DNA of 64,000 nt. Origin: JAKFYM01 sp964416595 (lineage in GTDB: Bacteria; Bdellovibrionota; UBA1018; CAIPTA01). Below the pieces are notes generated by a model. That model did no database searches. It saw nothing but the letters and a program-made list of their open reading frames with translations, and had not been told where the DNA came from. How positions within the stretch are numbered: position 1 is the first letter of the stretch; each line of letters starts with the position of its first letter. Positions 59,873 to 64,000 of the stretch are shown one piece after another. The position numbers and the translations under genes were made by a program. The stretch covers positions 1 to 64,000 of the forward strand of contig CAYQES010000017.1 in the NCBI GenBank assembly GCA_964416595.1, written 5' to 3'.

Positions 59873-60508
59873 ATGATCCCCCTTGTAAGCCCTGAAATTG
59901 AAGCCTACTGCCTAGATCACACCACGCCTTTACCGGAAATTTTTGATCGTATGCGCGAAGCCACTTATGCCCAGATGAAATTGCCGCAAATGCAGGTGGG
60001 CTTGCTGGAAGGCCGCTTCCTCGCCTTGCTCATTTCTTTAACCAATGCCAAGCGGGTACTAGAATTTGGCACCTTTACGGGTTTTTCCTCCTTAGCCATG
60101 GCCTCCGCCCTACCAGTGGATGGTGAGCTCATTACCTGTGATGTGGATACCCGGGCCACAAACTTGGCCGAAGAATTCTGGCGCCAAAGCCCCCACGGCG
60201 CCAGGATTCAACTTCGTTTAGGTCCGGCGAAAGAGACCTTGACCACCCTCAAAGGCCCCTTTGATTTGGTGTTTATTGATGCAGACAAAGAAAACTACCA
60301 AACCTACTGGGATGGATCTTTGCCACTAATGCGAAAAGGCGGCCTGATTGTGGTGGATAATGCGCTCTGGAGTGGCAAGGTGTTACGGCCCCAGGAGAAG
60401 AGCGACTGGGAAATTCATCGCTTCAATGAATACGCCAAAAAAGACCCCCGGGTGGAGCTTGTAATGCTCCCTATTCGAGATGGGATGCTCTTAGCCCGGG
60501 TTCTTTAA
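59873..60508 (+). CDS. Family 3 O-methyltransferase
   Basis: A 211-aa SAM methyltransferase. VLEFGTFTGFSSLAMASAL binds SAM, LITCDVDTRATNLAEEF follows and FDLVFIDADKENYQTYWDGS carries the metal-binding aspartates of catechol-type enzymes. The start ATG at 59873 follows AAAGGAGTAAAC. It is coupled to ndh. The substrate may be a catechol or quinone precursor, but that is not shown. Confidence 0.9.
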   Translation: MIPLVSPEIEAYCLDHTTPLPEIFDRMREATYAQMKLPQMQVGLLEGRFLALLISLTNAKRVLEFGTFTGFSSLAMASALPVDGELITCDVDTRATNLAEEFWRQSPHGARIQLRLGPAKETLTTLKGPFDLVFIDADKENYQTYWDGSLPLMRKGGLIVVDNALWSGKVLRPQEKSDWEIHRFNEYAKKDPRVELVMLPIRDGMLLARVL

Positions 60509-60547
60509 AAATATAATAATATCAATAACTTAAATAATAGCCAGTAG

Positions 60548-60576
60548 TTGACTTTAACGCTATGCAGTGATACAAA
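60548..60576 (+). promoter_or_regulatory. Promoter of the terminal outer-membrane protein gene
   Basis: TTGACT (60548-60553) and TACAAA (60571-60576) are separated by 17 bp, close to the housekeeping consensus. Transcription would begin just before or within the hairpin at 60578. Confidence 0.7.
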
Positions 60577-60577
60577 A

Positions 60578-60608
60578 TGGGGTCCAAAAACTTTAAGCAG
60601 GGACCCCA
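60578..60608 (+). promoter_or_regulatory. Leader hairpin covering the start of the outer-membrane protein gene
   Basis: TGGGGTCC (60578-60585) pairs with GGACCCCA (60601-60608), whose last base is the A of the ATG. The 8-bp stem with a 15-nt loop is near the whole predicted 5' leader. It should block ribosome access and could act as a translational switch, but only if transcribed from the promoter upstream. Confidence 0.6.
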
Positions 60609-61972
60609 TGAAGCTTCATCCGTTCTTATTAGGATTCTTCCTAACTCTCCCTGCCTGGGCTTTGCCGTCCTTAGTTCCAGCACCCCAACCCCAAACTATC
60701 CAACTGGGCCTTTCTTCTTCTAAATACCTAACAGAAACGAAAGAAACCCGCTCCGAAGAAAAAATCGGCAACTTGGCCGTGAGCCTCGCCGCCAACGGCC
60801 AAAAGAAATGGGATGGCTTCCATATTGGAGGCGACGCTGAAATCCTTTACGGCCTAAAACGCTCCAATTATAAATACATCGACATAGCCGAAGCCTATGC
60901 GGGCTATGACCGCCAGAGCCATTATTTTTATTTAGGCCGTAAGCGCTTTGAGTGGAACGAACTTGATTCCTATTGGAGCTTGGGCCTCTTTAATCCCCGT
61001 TTTCGCTGGGATTATTTGCATGAAAAAGAGTCCGGGCTTTTTGGCGCCTTTCTAGGTGGCGCTACCGAAACCTTTCAGGCCACCGCGTTCTTTTCTCCGA
61101 TTTTTATCCCTGAGCAAGGCGCCCCTTTTGAATTCAGCGACGGCGCCTGCAAAACTTCTTCGCCTTGGTTCAATTGCCCAAGCTCCAGCATTTCGCTCTT
61201 TAACCAACCCACCAATGTGTACTTTTCCCTAGATGTTCCGCCCATACGTGAGCTTATAAGCCACTGGGGCACAGGAGCCACAATCCGAGTGGGTAAGAAT
61301 TTAGGCCCTTTCGCCAGGGCCTCCTATGCCTATAAAGCCATCAACCAACTAGCCCTTTCTTACGAGGGCCGGCTCGATCTTTCCACACTCCAGATCCCCG
61401 CCGTGATCCGCCCACGGGTGCTCTACCACACTCTCTATGCCTTTGATCTTGGCTGGAATTTGCCCAAACACTCCCTCGTGGCCACGCAAATTTGGGAAAA
61501 ACCTAAACGTGACAATCCTCCCTCCCACTGGAACACCCAGGAGTTCTACAATGCCGCCCTCACGGGTGTGACCCTAAAATCTGCTCCCTTAAAAAGCATG
61601 CGCCACACCCGCGTGGAATTTTCCTATTTCCACCGCCATGGTGGGAATGGAGACGAGCGCGGCCCCTTTTCCCAAAGAGGAAGGGAAATTTTTGAGCCAC
61701 GTTATGCGTTTAAAAATGCCTATAGTGCCGCCCTTTTCACACCCATCTCTGACCAATGGGCCGATCGCTTTTTGTTCGCCACAAAATTTGTTTTAGATAC
61801 CTATGCTCAAGGCAATCTCTTGCAAACAGATGTGGTGTATAAACCCATATCCCGCGTTTCTCTTAATATAGGCGTCGATCTTTTAGGCTCTGAAACCCGC
61901 AGCCCTGTAGATTTCATCAGCCGCTACCAGCGCAACGACCGCATCCGCGGAGGAGTTAGTTATGTGTTCTAA
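60608..61972 (+). CDS. Outer-membrane beta-barrel protein, unknown function
   Basis: A 454-aa exported protein. Signal peptide (LLGFFLTLPAWA) is followed by alternating aromatic strands (YKYIDIAEAYAGYDRQSHYF, KTSSPWFNCPSS) and a final strand RNDRIRGGVSYVF ending in Phe, the barrel signal. I chose the ATG at 60608 because the signal peptide begins there. It is followed by an EF-hand lipoprotein gene overlapping its stop, a likely functional pair. No transport family is recognised. Confidence 0.78.
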   Translation: MKLHPFLLGFFLTLPAWALPSLVPAPQPQTIQLGLSSSKYLTETKETRSEEKIGNLAVSLAANGQKKWDGFHIGGDAEILYGLKRSNYKYIDIAEAYAGYDRQSHYFYLGRKRFEWNELDSYWSLGLFNPRFRWDYLHEKESGLFGAFLGGATETFQATAFFSPIFIPEQGAPFEFSDGACKTSSPWFNCPSSSISLFNQPTNVYFSLDVPPIRELISHWGTGATIRVGKNLGPFARASYAYKAINQLALSYEGRLDLSTLQIPAVIRPRVLYHTLYAFDLGWNLPKHSLVATQIWEKPKRDNPPSHWNTQEFYNAALTGVTLKSAPLKSMRHTRVEFSYFHRHGGNGDERGPFSQRGREIFEPRYAFKNAYSAALFTPISDQWADRFLFATKFVLDTYAQGNLLQTDVVYKPISRVSLNIGVDLLGSETRSPVDFISRYQRNDRIRGGVSYVF

Positions 61973-64000
61973 AATTCTCACTCTTGCCCTCGCTCTTTTC
62001 ACCCTCAGCGCCTGCTCTTTACGCACTAATGAAGAAGTGAAAAAAAATGAGGTCGCCGTAAACCCCATGCAAGCGGGCTGTTTGTCGCAAGCGGCTCCAG
62101 TGATGAGCGGTTTTTTCCAAGGTGAGGCTACCGAGCCTGAGTTGAATGCTTTTTTTACTTGCACAGAAGCCGCGCTCGTTTCCTTTACAAGCAACACCCA
62201 GGGCCGCGAGAGTGAAATATACACTGGTGAAGAGCTAGCCGCTTTTTTGTCCAAATATTTCATGAATGGAAAAATCGTACCACCCGCCTTAGTGGAGCAA
62301 GCCATGGCCCTAAAACAAGGCATGCTAGGTGGAGACAGCAAGAAAGTTAGTAAAAAAGAATTAACTCAAACCATTGCTCTTTTACGTGCCTTTAAATTAG
62401 CCGCTTTTCGCGTACGCCCCTATATGCCCCTTAGTGTGCAATCCTTTAAGGACCGTGGTTATACGGCTGACCAATTTGAAACGGCCATGGCTACGTTCCA
62501 GACTAGCTTCAAAGAAGTTTCCGCCCTACTCGCCAGCTCCCAAGGCACTTATACGTTCGATCAATTAACCGTCCTCCTGCGGGAACTTAAACCCTTTTTC
62601 TATCCCGATGCTCAAGAAAAAACCTGGATTGATAGCGCTCTTAATCATGTGCAAATTTTACGTCCGGCTAAAAGTATTTTTGTGTCTCCACCAAAAGACA
62701 AAATCAATAAAGAAGACTGGGCCAAGTTCTATGAACTAGCTCCGCTCTATTACGGCTTATATTTGCGGGCCGGCTTCTATTTCCAAAACAATTTGGAATT
62801 CTACACTCACGGCTCGGGTCTCAGTTCCTTAGAATCCCTGTTCCAAGATTTCACTTCACTTGTGAAGTTAGCCCTTTCGCACCAACCAAACGGCACGATC
62901 CGTTCCGAGGAAGTCAATGAATTGCTAGTAGCTCTCCACCAAAATAATATGCTACCTATGGGAGTAGAGACGGCGCAATCGATCCTTCGCACTATATTTA
63001 CACGTTTCTTAAAACCCTTAAACTCCCAGGCAAGCTATATAATCAACGAAGAAAATTTACAGCGCCTCAGCCAGACTTTCTATTTCAGCACCGAAGGTTT
63101 ACGGGCCCTGGAAAAAATATTCCAAGAGAAAAAAACTCTCACCCGCCAAGAAATCCTGGCGCTTCCTGAAAAAGAATTGCTCGCGGCTACCGCCTTAAAA
63201 AATAAACTTTCTCAACAAGCCATCCTTGCCATAAAAGATCAAGCCCGAGCCGTGAAAACTGTTTTTCCAGAGGCTAGCTCCATCATTTCCATTCCCGATG
63301 GTCCGGCGGAAGATAAACTCCATCACAGCTCCATGGTTAAAATCCATTTATTCTATTCCCTCAACCGATTGCTGGTTCAGGGCTATGGCGCTAAAGTTAA
63401 TTTTTTGAGCCGGGATGAAATTGAAGTTTTGGTCGGCGATATTTTTCCCATTCTAGAAAACCTTTCGCTCGTGGGCGAAGAAGCGCGAGCTTCCGTAACT
63501 AAGCGCTTGTTTGAAGGTAGCTTGTTCTTGTATGGCTCCGATGGCGATGCGGGCCTCACCATGCACGAAGCCCTAGAACTTGAATCTCTTTTGATTTCTA
63601 CCATTATCAAGGGAAGCAAAATTCATAATGAGCTCGCCGCGCTTTGCCAGGCACAAAACAAAGATAACCGTGGCCGCTTCACGATCAATGAGCAATGTTT
63701 CACTTCCCGATTCTTAGCGCGCTACAAGGATTATTGGTCACAACTGCCTGGCTTCGTGCGTTTCATGGATAAAGCCGGCCCCGTTTTCCAAGCCGTATAT
63801 TTTGGCCAGATGGCAAAAGTAGCTCGGAAAAACCGCATTGGAGAAGATTTTACGCAAACTGATACGCAAGCCATGATCTTGCTTCCCTACTATATCGACA
63901 TGCTCTTTTCTCGATTTGACCAAAACCGGGATGGCCTCTTAACGAATGAAGAAGCCGAAACGGCTTACCCCGTGTTCCAGCCCTTCATCGCCAAGAAATC
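61962..64000 (+). CDS. EF-hand repeat lipoprotein, C-terminus beyond window
   Basis: About 680 codons run off the right edge, so the protein is incomplete. A lipobox (TLSAC at residues 14-18) follows a hydrophobic leader, and CGGAGGAG precedes the ATG. The body holds repeated calcium-binding-type loops, clearest at FDQNRDGLLTNEEA near 650 and more weakly at YGSDGDAGLTMHEALEL. The rest is helical. The start lies inside the barrel gene stop, so the two proteins may work together at the outer membrane. Role unknown. Confidence 0.75.
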   Translation, partial: MCSKILTLALALFTLSACSLRTNEEVKKNEVAVNPMQAGCLSQAAPVMSGFFQGEATEPELNAFFTCTEAALVSFTSNTQGRESEIYTGEELAAFLSKYFMNGKIVPPALVEQAMALKQGMLGGDSKKVSKKELTQTIALLRAFKLAAFRVRPYMPLSVQSFKDRGYTADQFETAMATFQTSFKEVSALLASSQGTYTFDQLTVLLRELKPFFYPDAQEKTWIDSALNHVQILRPAKSIFVSPPKDKINKEDWAKFYELAPLYYGLYLRAGFYFQNNLEFYTHGSGLSSLESLFQDFTSLVKLALSHQPNGTIRSEEVNELLVALHQNNMLPMGVETAQSILRTIFTRFLKPLNSQASYIINEENLQRLSQTFYFSTEGLRALEKIFQEKKTLTRQEILALPEKELLAATALKNKLSQQAILAIKDQARAVKTVFPEASSIISIPDGPAEDKLHHSSMVKIHLFYSLNRLLVQGYGAKVNFLSRDEIEVLVGDIFPILENLSLVGEEARASVTKRLFEGSLFLYGSDGDAGLTMHEALELESLLISTIIKGSKIHNELAALCQAQNKDNRGRFTINEQCFTSRFLARYKDYWSQLPGFVRFMDKAGPVFQAVYFGQMAKVARKNRIGEDFTQTDTQAMILLPYYIDMLFSRFDQNRDGLLTNEEAETAYPVFQPFIAKK

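Overview
The window is a dense bacterial chromosome segment, with genes packed on both strands, many 1-4 bp stop/start overlaps and strong Shine-Dalgarno sites. It encodes a Gram-negative cell: LptD, a chaperone-usher pilus, an outer-membrane barrel and signal-peptide lipoproteins. Moderate base composition, a LexA/ImuA-like SOS pair, a CHASE2 cyclase, HD-GYP and HDOD proteins and many exported proteins of unknown function suggest a Bdellovibrionota-like (Bdellovibrio/Oligoflexia) bacterium. That placement is an inference; there is no rRNA here to confirm it.

Layout. 1-3.5 kb: a CotH-like secreted kinase (cut by the window edge), a membrane acyltransferase and a saccharopine-dehydrogenase-like oxidoreductase. 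3.6-9.5 kb: a non-classical chaperone-usher pilus locus (chaperone, usher, two-domain tip protein; pilin on the other strand), split by an AT-rich insertion-sequence-like element with 22-bp terminal inverted repeats; a third copy of the repeat lies alone at 1.08 kb. 9.8-18 kb: exported proteins including a DUF2252-type kinase-like protein, a phosphatase-like lipoprotein lacking the catalytic arginine and a FAM20-like kinase candidate, plus lexA with an ImuA-like gene and a 77-aa ORF, and a deoxyhypusine-synthase homologue. 18-22.7 kb: tight operon accD-lptD-surE-orf97 running into a tRNA-Arg(CCU). 22.8-27.2 kb: an apparent cyclic-nucleotide operon (CHASE2 adenylate cyclase, GAF-HD-GYP protein, class II phosphodiesterase-like protein). 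27-34 kb: rsmI, a STAS protein, a REP-type tyrosine transposase gene with REP-like hairpins, then mutL-miaA-ppsR-DUF503. 33.7-46 kb: rocD, gpmA, a SpoU methyltransferase, a P-type-ATPase pseudoenzyme, nitroreductase, glycosyltransferase, acyP, pdxST, photolyase and an ABC1 kinase. 46-54 kb: acyl-CoA dehydrogenase, transporter, bcp, DUF2817 peptidase and a CBS-STAS-ferredoxin-RlmD-like operon, an HDOD protein, twin 35-bp palindromes and a LysR gene interrupted by a 10-N assembly gap. 54-64 kb: slyD, rarD, sthA, desaturase, ndh, O-methyltransferase, and an outer-membrane protein with an EF-hand lipoprotein that runs off the right edge.

The points most worth following are: the set of exported atypical kinase/phosphatase-like proteins; the dead P1B-ATPase; the cyclase/HD-GYP/phosphodiesterase operon; the REP/RAYT pair; related 12-bp in-frame repeats in several housekeeping genes; and two hairpins that bury the start regions of ndh and of the terminal outer-membrane protein gene.
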